A stretch of DNA of 47,239 bases from Bacteroidales bacterium (GTDB lineage Bacteria > Bacteroidota > Bacteroidia > Bacteroidales > F082): the NCBI GenBank assembly GCA_017548125.1, contig JAFYNK010000094.1:1-47239 (forward strand), written 5' to 3'. Every line of letters starts with the position of its first letter. Position 1 is the first letter of the stretch. Below the pieces are notes generated by a model. It did not search any database, was not told the DNA's origin, and saw only the letters and a list, made by a program, of their open reading frames with translations. Shown here piece after piece: positions 18,159 through 25,756 of this stretch. Position numbers and translations under genes: made by a program.

Positions 18159-18208
18159 AGACGCATCAATTACACCAATAAAACAAACAACCTGTAATTG
18201 ATGCGTCT
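18159..18208. repeat. REP-like palindrome AGACGCATCAAT, copy 2
   Basis: Perfect arms AGACGCATCAATTAC and GTAATTGATGCGTCT around a 20-base loop, preceded by gtag and followed by aaaaatt. Same family as 15736-15781 and 42313-42362. Confidence 0.85.
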
Positions 18209-18234
18209 AAAAATTAACATTTGATAAATAATTT

Positions 18235-19341
18235 ATGGATAACAATATAAAGAATCAGACCAAAACGCTTTGGGATACATGCTTCAGCGAAGAAGACAAA
18301 CGATTCGTTGATTTTTATTTTGAGAAACGATATAACGAACAAGACAATATTCATATCGAAAAAGACGGCAAGGTAGTCTCAGCGATGCAGCTCATCTCCT
18401 ACCCTTTCTCTTATTATGGAAAGACAATAGGCTGCTCCTATTTCTCAGGCTGCTGCACCGATCCAGACTATCGCTCGCAAGGATTGATGAACGATTTAAT
18501 TATCAAAGCATTAAATCAGGCGAAGAACAACGGTGCTTGTTTCGCTGCGCTCATCCCAGCATCGGAAAGTCTCTTCAACTATTACGAAGGAACCAACTTT
18601 ATCCCGACATTCGACTATTCTAAGATTAGAATTAAGAGACAACAAACGGATAACGGACAACAGACTGCTTCGGGATGTCAGATTATAAGTCACCGAGTCT
18701 CCAAGTCACCGAGTCTCCAAGAAGATGGAGAACTTGACTTTTACCAAGTATATGAATATTTCAACACTAAGATGAGAGCTCGTAACTGTTGTGTTCAGCA
18801 TGACGAATATGACTTCAGCGTCATCACTGAAGACCTTGAATTGTTTGACAATCATCTTCTTGTCGCGAAATACGGTGAAGACATCTGCGGATTGGCATTC
18901 TGTTATTTAAGAAACGGCGAAATCTTCATCAAAGATGTCTTTGCAGAATCCACTGCCATTTTCAGCGATTTGATAACAGCAGCGGCAAATATCTTCGACA
19001 ACGAGACCATCAACATCATCATCCCACCAGTACCAGGACAAAAGACACATAAACTTGGCATGGCGAGAATCATCGATGCAGAGACAATGCTTCGTATATA
19101 TGCCATGACACATCCAAAGATGAAGATTGAGATTTCTATCGTTGACCCTATCATCACACAGAACAACGGCACATATTATATCAGCAACGGCGAACTCGAC
19201 AAGAGAAACTCCATCGGCGCCAATGTCGTTGATATTGAACAACTCACACAAGCATTATTCGGATATAACATCGAAAACCTTCCTGAAAAACTCCAAGCGT
19301 TCAACAAGCAAGCAGCGTTTATGAGCTTGATGTTAGATTGA
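18235..19341 (+). CDS. GNAT family N-acetyltransferase with a repeat-derived internal insert
   Basis: A 368-residue protein of the Eis-like GNAT group. The acetyl-CoA site is DPDYRSQGLMNDLI (about residues 76-89), and FAALIPASESLFNYYEGTNF follows. The remainder resembles the two-GNAT plus sterol-carrier layout of this group. Between about residues 136 and 164 (QQTDNGQQTASG...SHRVSKSPSLQ) the sequence is low complexity and its DNA consists of intergenic repeat families found elsewhere in this window: 'ggacaacagac' and a 16-bp tandem 'gtcaccgagtctccaa'. The reading frame continues through it, so the gene may still be functional. Substrate unknown. Confidence 0.82.
   Translation: MDNNIKNQTKTLWDTCFSEEDKRFVDFYFEKRYNEQDNIHIEKDGKVVSAMQLISYPFSYYGKTIGCSYFSGCCTDPDYRSQGLMNDLIIKALNQAKNNGACFAALIPASESLFNYYEGTNFIPTFDYSKIRIKRQQTDNGQQTASGCQIISHRVSKSPSLQEDGELDFYQVYEYFNTKMRARNCCVQHDEYDFSVITEDLELFDNHLLVAKYGEDICGLAFCYLRNGEIFIKDVFAESTAIFSDLITAAANIFDNETINIIIPPVPGQKTHKLGMARIIDAETMLRIYAMTHPKMKIEISIVDPIITQNNGTYYISNGELDKRNSIGANVVDIEQLTQALFGYNIENLPEKLQAFNKQAAFMSLMLD
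18636..18722. repeat. dispersed-repeat insert inside the GNAT gene
   Basis: The stretch contains 'caacaaacggataacggacaac' (cf. 20840-20865 reversed and 45394-45420) followed by two 16-bp copies of GTCACCGAGTCTCCAA (cf. the reverse complement in the 78-bp repeat at 45503-45757). Length keeps the frame open. Confidence 0.75.
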
Positions 19342-19379
19342 AGTTTGAAATTCGATTTCTCCAAAGCATCAATCTGATA

Positions 19380-19441
19380 GTTGAAATTTGAAAATTGAAA
19401 GTGGAAAATTAACTTTCAGTTTTCAAATTTCAATTTTCAAC
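19380..19441. terminator. long AT-rich hairpin after the GNAT gene
   Basis: Left arm GTTGAAATTTGAAAATTGAAAGT and right arm starting ACTTTCAGTTTTCAAATTTC form a long imperfect stem. It lies between the convergent GNAT and ORF6N genes and probably terminates one or both. The rest of the 337-base gap (to 19677) is AT-rich with several TTAACA/TTAATCA words and no gene that I can support. Confidence 0.55.
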
Positions 19442-19677
19442 TCAAAAAAGTTCTCGTTTACGTTAATTTGAAAATAGTTTAGAACTATTTACAGGTTTCA
19501 TGCTGCAAAACTAAGTTCTTTGATATTGGTTTCCAAATATTTTTAGTTAATAATCATTAACATTATCAATATTTTACAGATTTTAAGGATTTATTAACAT
19601 CTTTACTTAAAATATATTAACAAAAGAACTGGATTTTTCACACTGCCTTAAAAAATCTATTGATTCAAAAAAACACT

Positions 19678-20550
19678 TCAAATTTTTTGCAGTATCTCAT
19701 CTGGTGAAATGTCTTTCATCAATGTAAAGGCAAACCATTTCTTGCCTAAATCTTTTATTGATGCTCCTATATGGTAAAGCTCTTCATCAATTATCAAAAA
19801 TCTGTCATGAGATTTTGAAAAACATTTTACTGAAATTTCAGGATACTGTTCATTATGTCGTTTAATATCAAGTTTTAGTTGTTCTGATATTTTCTGAGTA
19901 TATATCGTTGCACTAACATTTAACTTACGTTTATCTAGCAATGTCAATACGCTATCATCTATGTAATTATCTATCAAAATTATAGTATTAGAGGCTTTTC
20001 TTATCAAATTTGAAACAAAATGATAGGCATCAAAGACTTGTCCATCAAAGAATATTCCTTGTTGAGTTTGATTTGGTTCTAGTTTCTCAAGGACTTCATC
20101 AATGCGTTTATCCATCTCTATTTGATGATATTCCAAATTTGATATTCTTTGGAAAAGCATCTCATTATTAGCGACGAAATGCCGCATTGCAGTAAATGTT
20201 CTCATTATGCGAATATTCATTTCTATTGCTGTCTGAGAACGAAGCACACTGCTAAGCATTGCGATGCCATTTTCTGTAAAAGCATAAGGAAGATACTTAA
20301 AGGTCACAATTTGTGACCTTATACACTCCTCTTTTGTAAGCTGAAATCTAAAATCATCAGGGAATCTCTCTATGTTACGTTTTACTGCTTGGTTTAAGAC
20401 TTTAGTTTCAACACCATAAAGCGATGCCAAGTCTCTGTCTAGCATAACCTGACGACATCTAACATTTACTATTAGTTGTTCTATATTTTTACAATCAGAA
20501 GAGTCTTCAGTAATATGTATTAAACTAAAATCATCTTTGTTAGTCTCCAT
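19678..20550 (-). CDS. ORF6N domain protein with PLD-like C-terminal domain
   Basis: A 290-residue protein. The N-terminal ORF6N domain (about residues 25-105) is shown by VNVRCRQVMLDRDLASLYGVETKVLNQAVKRN, ERFPDDFRFQLTKEE and YLPYAFTENGIAMLS; ORF6N is a phage-type DNA-binding domain related to KilA-N. The C-terminal part (about 175-285: DGQVFDAYHFVSNLIRKA, IILIDNYIDDSVL, SHDRFLIIDEELYHIGASIKDLG) looks like a single PLD-superfamily unit with a degenerate H-x-K motif (HDRF). The frame is open to a GTG at 20574, but the promoter -7 box directly abuts it, so ATG 20550 is the start. A perfect 10-bp-arm palindrome sits within the gene at 20300-20320. Function unknown; an accessory mobile gene. Confidence 0.85.
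   Translation of the reverse strand: METNKDDFSLIHITEDSSDCKNIEQLIVNVRCRQVMLDRDLASLYGVETKVLNQAVKRNIERFPDDFRFQLTKEECIRSQIVTFKYLPYAFTENGIAMLSSVLRSQTAIEMNIRIMRTFTAMRHFVANNEMLFQRISNLEYHQIEMDKRIDEVLEKLEPNQTQQGIFFDGQVFDAYHFVSNLIRKASNTIILIDNYIDDSVLTLLDKRKLNVSATIYTQKISEQLKLDIKRHNEQYPEISVKCFSKSHDRFLIIDEELYHIGASIKDLGKKWFAFTLMKDISPDEILQKI
20300..20320. repeat. perfect palindrome inside the ORF6N gene
   Basis: AAGGTCACAA-T-TTGTGACCTT, 10-bp arms and a 1-base centre, encoding the variable segment just before LPYAFTENG. Comparable in-gene palindromes occur in the two DUF1016 genes and RhuM. Confidence 0.9.
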
Positions 20551-20573
20551 AAATTCTCTTTTTGGTCTCACCA

Positions 20574-20606
20574 CAAAAGTATAAAGAAAAATCTCAGTTT
20601 TTACAA
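20574..20606 (-). promoter_or_regulatory. promoter of the ORF6N gene
   Basis: On the minus strand TTG (20604-20606) and TACTTTTG (20574-20581) are 22 bases apart. The upstream region carries several GTTAAAA/TTAACA words, as do the DUF1016 promoters. Confidence 0.6.
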
Positions 20607-20650
20607 TTTTAACACTTTTTAACTATTGTTAAAATTTATTAAGAGTAGTT

Positions 20651-20930
20651 CTAAACAAGTCCCGTTAGGCACGACAGAGATGTTGTTTTTAATTTCTCGC
20701 AAAGACGCAAAGAACGCAAAGGGAAATACGCTTTGTCTCCACGTATCTCGAGTATCTCACGGAGTTCTGAGTTTTGAATCTATAACTTTAAACTGCCAAC
20801 TGTCAGTTTTCAATTTTCAATTTTCAGTTCAAAAGTCTGTTGTCCGTTGACTGTAGTCTTACACACTTCGAACTTGATACGAACTTGATAGGACTGTGAT
20901 AGGAACTTGACAGGAAGGGTATTCCGTTTT
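20651..20930. repeat. cluster of dispersed intergenic repeats
   Basis: This gap (20582-21137) has no convincing gene. It contains several Bacteroidetes-type repeat words in a row: 'gtcccgttaggcacgacagag', 'tcgcaaagacgcaaagaacgcaaaggg', 'ctttgtctccacgtatctcgagtatct' (again at 22727-22752), 'ttttcaattttcaattttcag', 'gtctgttgtccgttgactg', and a degenerate 'gaacttgata' tandem (about 20868-20920). A -7 box TATTTTTG at 21031-21038 could serve the next gene. Confidence 0.7.
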
Positions 20931-21137
20931 TGTTGGTATATTGTTTTTTAGTCTGATTAGGCAATGTGGAGCAAAATAGCGCAACATAAGGTTTTTAAAA
21001 CTTATTCTGAAAAGGGCTTGTTTTGGTGGTTATTTTTGCATCGTAAGATTCAATGTGGAATTGGTTGTTATTGGTTTATAATTAACGATTTACATTGTTT
21101 CTATTTGGATTTTTAATAACTTTTTAATTTTTTAGCA

Positions 21138-21777
21138 ATGGGTAACATAAAGCAAGGTATCCTGGGCGGATTCTCAGGAAAGGTCGGAACTGTGATAGGT
21201 TCTAGTTGGAAGGGTATCACTTATATGAGGGCTATCGCTCCTAATGTGAAGGATGCTCGTACTGCAAAGCAGTTGGCTCAGCGTGAGAAGTTTGTGCTTA
21301 CGCTTGGTTTTCTAAGGTCGTTGCAGTCGTTTGTGCGTGTTGGCTTTAAGATGTATGCTACACGTCAGACTGCTTTTAATGCGGCAATGTCGTACACTTT
21401 GAAAAACTGCATCAAGGGTATGTCGCCAAATTTTTCTATCGATTATGCCAAAGTTATGGTTTCTAGGGGGCAGTCTAGTGCTGCCTCTGAATATCCATAG
21501 GTTGAATAACGATGGTGAGATTGCAATCTCGTGGAGTGACAACAGTGGCGTTGGCAATGCTCTTGATACTGACTTCGCTATGCCGTTGGCTTATAATGCT
21601 GACAAACATGAGGTTGTGTATGACATGGTGTCAGCTTGCCGAGGTGATGAGGGTGTCAGTTTGAATTATCCTTCAAACTGGTCTGGCGACACTGTCCATG
21701 TGTATTTGGGTTTTGTGTCGGAGAATGGTTCTTTAGTCTCGGATTCTGTTTATTTGGGTGAGGCGGTTATTGAATGA
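21138..21777 (+). pseudogene. DUF6266 family protein, split by a frameshift in a G5 run
   Basis: The first frame (to 21500) starts MGNIKQGILGGFSGKVGTVIG and carries the N-terminal half of a DUF6266 protein; the second frame (from about 21471 to 21777) carries the C-terminal half (SLVLPLN, ISWSDNSGVGNA, WSGDTVHVYLGFVSENG, SDSVYLGEAV). Removing one G from GGGGG at 21466-21470 joins them as ...VSRG-SLVLP..., the normal family sequence, for a product of about 212 residues. Without that, the first frame ends 10 codons later. It may be a sequencing indel, a phase-variable homopolymer, a programmed frameshift or a true pseudogene. DUF6266 proteins are of unknown function and common in Bacteroidetes. 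A strong terminator follows. Confidence 0.85.
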
Positions 21778-21818
21778 TTGTAATATGTCATTTGCTATTG
21801 CTTTTACTTAAAACGGCT

Positions 21819-21856
21819 AAGCCTCAGCATTCGCTTTTTTTCGGGTGCTGAGGCTT
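21819..21856 (+). terminator. terminator after the DUF6266 gene
   Basis: AAGCCTCAGCA and TGCTGAGGCTT form a perfect 11-bp stem about 40 bases after the stop codon, followed by gttttt. A related hairpin (AAAGCCTCGGTACTT) lies at 23511-23548. The rest of the gap up to 22125 is AT-rich without a supported gene. Confidence 0.8.
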
Positions 21857-22125
21857 GTTTTTGGGATTTGAGGAACTGAGGATTTGAGGAGATAAAATCA
21901 CTCCTAACTCCTCATTCCTAACTGAAAAAGCGATTTGTCTTTTTTAAAAAAACTTAAACAATTTTATGTTAAAAAAAAGCAAAAAAAAATTAGTGGAATT
22001 TGTTAATTGTGGCGCATATTTTGAGGTTGGTTTTTTAATTGGTTTCGTGTCATGTGTCTCGATCTATGTGATTGAGATGAAGACGGATAGCCGAGTTGCA
22101 TTTTATAAACTTAATTTATTTCATC

Positions 22126-22710
22126 ATGAAAGAAATTATTGAATTAGAAGACTCTTTGATTGTAAGAAAGAGTCCTATTATGTATTTGGACAATGCGGTT
22201 TCCTTTAGGGATCCTTATCGTGATTTGCTTGATTTGTTTTTGGAGCGGATTAAGGATGTTGAGGGTGTCTATGGCAAGGTTTGCAGTCTGTACTATGTGC
22301 TGACGGTTTATTTTGGGCTTGAGTTTCATAGGCGTTGTGGCGGCAGGTTTTTCTCTGCAGGATTTAAGGGAGTATTGTTCTATTATTATTTTCTAACTTT
22401 ATTAAAAAGGCTTGTTATGCGCAGTGATGATAAATTGATAGCAGAAGATTGTGTTAATGTTGAATATGGCGGTGAGGTTGCGATGACGCCTTTGGAGGAT
22501 TGGATTGACAACAGTGATGTTATGAGGATGCTTAATATAAGCCGGAGGACGTTGCAGACGCTGCGGTCTAACGGCAAGATTCCGTTCTCGCGCATTGGGA
22601 ACAAGATTTACTACCGACGACAGGACATACAGAATATGCTTGCTCGGAATTACGTGAGGTTTGAAATACAGAATGAATACGGCAAGAAAAGGGAGAAAAA
22701 GACGGCGTAG
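22126..22710 (+). CDS. helix-turn-helix (HTH_17/excisionase-like) protein
   Basis: A 194-residue protein. The C-terminal third holds a MerR/excisionase-like winged helix: WIDNSDVMRMLNISRRTLQTLRSNGKIPFSRIGNKIYYRRQDIQNML (about residues 127-173). The N-terminal two thirds (DPYRDLLDLFLERIKDVEGVYG, then YYVLTVYFGLEF) are helical and match HTH proteins that accompany DUF6266 genes in Bacteroidetes; no function is established. A TTG-initiated extension of ten codons exists, but ATG 22126 is preferred. The final codons (gggagaaaaagacgg) lie in a 19-bp direct repeat found again at 23471-23489. Confidence 0.8.
   Translation: MKEIIELEDSLIVRKSPIMYLDNAVSFRDPYRDLLDLFLERIKDVEGVYGKVCSLYYVLTVYFGLEFHRRCGGRFFSAGFKGVLFYYYFLTLLKRLVMRSDDKLIAEDCVNVEYGGEVAMTPLEDWIDNSDVMRMLNISRRTLQTLRSNGKIPFSRIGNKIYYRRQDIQNMLARNYVRFEIQNEYGKKREKKTA
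22688..22706 (+). repeat. 19-bp direct repeat, left copy
   Basis: AAAGGGAGAAAAAGACGGC, the last codons of the HTH gene, is repeated exactly at 23471-23489; beyond it the similarity continues imperfectly for about 15 bases (tagggtcttgcc / tagcgtcttgca). Confidence 0.9.
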
Positions 22711-22995
22711 GGTCTTGCCTTGAAGCTTTGTCTCCACGTATCTCGAGTATCTAACGGAAGACTTGCTTGTTGACTAAAAAACTTTTTAATCCCTCCACTC
22801 CTATTCTTTAATTGAACAGTGGAGTTGGTACGGAGCAGGTACAAGGAAGGTGTGGAGGGGGAATATGAGAAGAAACATTGAGTGTTTGAGGAGTTTTTAC
22901 AAAAAAATGTTAAAATTTTATTAACTTTGAATAAAACAATTACAAAAAATGATTGTTAATCATATGTAAATACATAATAAAAAAATATTTATCTT

Positions 22996-23430
22996 ATGAA
23001 TAATTTTATCCATTGTATAAAACAAGAATACACAGAAACACCGCAGATTATATTTAATAGAATTATCAACACCAACATCATTGTATCTCCTTTAATCAGA
23101 ATTTTAGGCATATGGGGATGGGCGAATATTGCCGCTGACATACTGAGTCTAAAAGATTATATTTCATATGTTAACAATGGTCTTGTACTTTGTACATTTG
23201 GTATTAGGATTATTGCAAATGATAATAATGCCAAGATTGCAAAAACAGATCTAGAATTAGGAACTGAATGTTTAAAATCTTTAGCAGATTACAAGATTGA
23301 AAATGACTTTTCTTTAGACATTGATGAAAAGGAACGCATTAAACAATGGATTAAAACATTCCTTGATATTTGGAAAAATTATATGGAGAAAGAAATTGAA
23401 AAAGATAAATTGATAATGAGGACCTTTTGA
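22996..23430 (+). CDS. hypothetical protein between direct repeats
   Basis: A 144-residue protein that I do not recognise. The N-terminal half contains a hydrophobic stretch (IIVSPLIRILGIWGWANIAADIL, about residues 28-50) and a second weaker one (GLVLCTFGIRIIA), so one or two membrane segments are possible; the C-terminal half is charged and helical (DEKERIKQWIKTFLDIWKNYMEKEIEKDKL). The coding region is markedly more AT-rich than the HTH gene before it, and the segment is bounded by a 19-bp direct repeat, suggesting a recent insertion. Start ATG has no clear promoter; the gene is plausible, not proven. Confidence 0.55.
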   Translation: MNNFIHCIKQEYTETPQIIFNRIINTNIIVSPLIRILGIWGWANIAADILSLKDYISYVNNGLVLCTFGIRIIANDNNAKIAKTDLELGTECLKSLADYKIENDFSLDIDEKERIKQWIKTFLDIWKNYMEKEIEKDKLIMRTF

Positions 23431-23470
23431 TCTTTTTATACTATCAATTTTACATTTCACAAATAGCAAT

Positions 23471-23489
23471 AAAGGGAGAAAAAGACGGC
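23471..23489 (+). repeat. 19-bp direct repeat, right copy
   Basis: Exact repeat of 22688-22706; directly followed by the terminator that probably once belonged to the HTH gene. Confidence 0.9.
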
Positions 23490-23510
23490 TAGCGTCTTGC
23501 ATTAAAACAA

Positions 23511-23548
23511 CAAAGCCTCGGTACTTGAATTAAGTACTGAGGCCTTTG
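23511..23548. terminator. strong bidirectional-type hairpin
   Basis: CAAAGCCTCGGTACTT and AAGTACTGAGGCCTTTG form a near-perfect stem around GAAT with T-rich flanks. It isolates the HTH/orphan region from the defence island. Confidence 0.85.
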
Positions 23549-23687
23549 TTTATTACTATTAATTTGCATTAGAGATATAATGTTCGTAAAAATATGTCCA
23601 CTTATTTGAATATATATACCCAAAGTTAGGCTGTTTTTTATTTTTCAGAAAAAAAACTACGAACAAAATTTAATATTAAAAAATATG

Positions 23688-23695
23688 TAACTTTG
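23688..23695 (+). promoter_or_regulatory. -7 box (TAACTTTG) of the GHKL-nuclease gene
   Basis: TAACTTTG lies 27 bases before the start codon of the GHKL ATPase gene. Confidence 0.6.
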
Positions 23696-23722
23696 TAAAG
23701 TTGTTTTTTAAGAACTAACATT

Positions 23723-25618
23723 ATGGACAATGTCTTATTTCCATCATTATATGAGGAAGATTATATTCTTCGATCGTTAGGAAGTATAGTAAATCAACCA
23801 GATATAGCGTTAACAGAACTTGTTGCAAATGCCTGGGATGCTGGTGCTTCTAATGTTAATATATTCATACCAGATGAAAAAGGTCAGATTCTTTACATTG
23901 AAGATAATGGCATAGGAATGTCAGAATCTGAATTTCAGAATCATTGGATGAGATTACGTTATAATCGTTTAAAAGAACAAGGCCGTAAAGTAATATTTCC
24001 TAATGGAACTAATGGCAATAGATACGCATTCGGTCGCAATGGTGTTGGACGACATGGTTTGTTTTGCTTTGGCTCCGAATATAAAGTAATAACATCTAAA
24101 GATGGGAAAAAACTAACATTAATAGTGAAACCTAATGTTAATTCACAACCATTTGCTGTTGTTGAAAAAAGTGAGGAAAGTACTACAGAAACAGGTACTA
24201 GATTGGAAGTTTTAGTAACAAAAAACCTTCCAAAAACAGAAAAAATTACAGAAATATTATCTGCCAGATTTTTACACGACCCTCAATTTGTAATAACTGT
24301 AAATCATGTAACTCTTAGCTTAAACGATCTTATTGGCGAAAATGAACCTGTTGAAATTGATATAGAAGGAACTAATATACATTTGACAGCTTATTTTATT
24401 GATACTACAAAAGTTGGTAGAAAAAGTGTTTTTCAAGGTATTGCTTTTTGGCAATCAGGCAGACTCGTTGGAGAGCCATCTTGGTCTTTAGGTAAAAATC
24501 TAATTTTAGATGGAAGAACTACATTAGCAAAAAGATATACTTTCATCATAAAATCTAATAATTTAGACGAATTCATAAAAGAAGATTGGAGTGGTTTTAA
24601 AATATCCGAAGATATGGAAAAAGTATACAAGGCCGTTGAAGATTTTGTAAACAAATCACTTGACAGCATCTCATCCACTACAATTACAAATATAACAGAA
24701 AATCTTGACACTCCCATCAAGCAATCTCTAGAAAAATCAAATCCATTAGTTCGAGAAGAAGTTAAGAATATTATTAATGAAATAGTAAAAAATAATCCAA
24801 AGGTAAAACAAGAATCTGTAGACTTAGTAGTACAGACCGTCATTAATTTGGAAAATTCTAAAAATGGACATGAACTATTGGAAAAATTATCCACATTAAA
24901 TTCAGACGATATTGAGGGATTGAACAAGTTATTAAGTAAATGGACTGTAAGTGATGCTTTAGTCGTACTTAATGAAATTGACCGAAGATTGTCAATTATA
25001 ACTGCAATTAAAAAACTTGGAAGAGACAAAAATAAAGATGAATTACACGTTTTGCATCCTATGATTGCAGAGTCAAGATGGTTATTCGGACCAGAGTATG
25101 AATCTTCAGAATATATATTTAACCAACAGATGAAAAGTGCTGTAGAAAAAATATTTAAAGATATAAAATACTTAACTACTGATGCAAATTATAAAAAGAG
25201 ACCTGATTTAATATGTTTGCCTCAAAGTACTATGAGTGTAACCGGAATAGAAGACATTCCTTCTGACTTAGGACTTGTTAAAGTCCGCAAATTATTACTT
25301 GTAGAATTAAAAAAAGGCGGATATAAAATAAAGAGAGATGAACGTAATCAAGCTCAAGGATATGTTGAAGATTTGTTGAATTCAAATTTAGGAACAGATT
25401 GTCAAATTACAGCATATGTTGTTGGAGATTCGATAGCTGATAATTTAACTTTTTCTACAACAGTTGGAGAAGGACGTGGAATCCTCTATGTAACAACATA
25501 TGATCAATTAGTTGATACTGCCGAAAGAAGAATGTTTGGTCTTAGAGAAAAGATAGCATCTCGTTATGACGATATACCAGGTATGGAATTATATGCTCAA
25601 TCAAAGTTGAATATATAA
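23723..25618 (+). CDS. GHKL (MORC-like) ATPase fused to a probable PD-(D/E)XK nuclease
   Basis: A 631-residue protein. The N-terminal GHKL ATPase has the N box ELVANAWDAGA (E32, N36, D39), G1 box DNGIGM (61-66) and G2 box GRNGVGRHG (104-112), the layout of bacterial MORC/HSP90-like ATPases. A transducer-like region follows, then a long helical stretch (about 300-450). The C-terminus has KRPDLICLP (about 490-499) and LLLVELKKGGYKIKRDERNQAQGYVEDLL (about 522-550): an Asp, then E-x-K and a downstream Gln, as in PD-(D/E)XK nucleases. Related ATPase-nuclease fusions were described by Aravind and co-workers among restriction-associated genes. Its own promoter and a shared terminator with the convergent NACHT gene make it a stand-alone unit. 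A phage-defence role is inference. Confidence 0.82.
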   Translation: MDNVLFPSLYEEDYILRSLGSIVNQPDIALTELVANAWDAGASNVNIFIPDEKGQILYIEDNGIGMSESEFQNHWMRLRYNRLKEQGRKVIFPNGTNGNRYAFGRNGVGRHGLFCFGSEYKVITSKDGKKLTLIVKPNVNSQPFAVVEKSEESTTETGTRLEVLVTKNLPKTEKITEILSARFLHDPQFVITVNHVTLSLNDLIGENEPVEIDIEGTNIHLTAYFIDTTKVGRKSVFQGIAFWQSGRLVGEPSWSLGKNLILDGRTTLAKRYTFIIKSNNLDEFIKEDWSGFKISEDMEKVYKAVEDFVNKSLDSISSTTITNITENLDTPIKQSLEKSNPLVREEVKNIINEIVKNNPKVKQESVDLVVQTVINLENSKNGHELLEKLSTLNSDDIEGLNKLLSKWTVSDALVVLNEIDRRLSIITAIKKLGRDKNKDELHVLHPMIAESRWLFGPEYESSEYIFNQQMKSAVEKIFKDIKYLTTDANYKKRPDLICLPQSTMSVTGIEDIPSDLGLVKVRKLLLVELKKGGYKIKRDERNQAQGYVEDLLNSNLGTDCQITAYVVGDSIADNLTFSTTVGEGRGILYVTTYDQLVDTAERRMFGLREKIASRYDDIPGMELYAQSKLNI

Positions 25619-25671
25619 AATGGTTATCTGGTATTTGACAGTATCGTACTTGTTGTAAATTTATTAATAAA

Positions 25672-25706
25672 AAAATTACAGAGTCCTTTTTAAACTCTGT
25701 AATTTT
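25672..25706. terminator. shared terminator between GHKL and NACHT genes
   Basis: AAAATTACAGAGT and ACTCTGTAATTTT form a perfect 13-bp stem around nine bases, with A/T runs on both sides; it serves both convergent genes. Confidence 0.85.
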
Positions 25707-25756
25707 CATTTACACAAAATCATGGATAGTGTACATAATTTATATCCAATTGCAAA

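Noticed and set aside
20626-20850. 74-codon ORF
   Set aside because: It consists entirely of dispersed repeat words (tcgcaaagacgcaaag, ttttcaattttcag) and lacks coding character.
19678-23430. prophage
   Set aside because: ORF6N, HTH and DUF6266 suggest phage or element ancestry, but there is no integrase, terminase, capsid or tail gene and no attachment site pair around the whole region.
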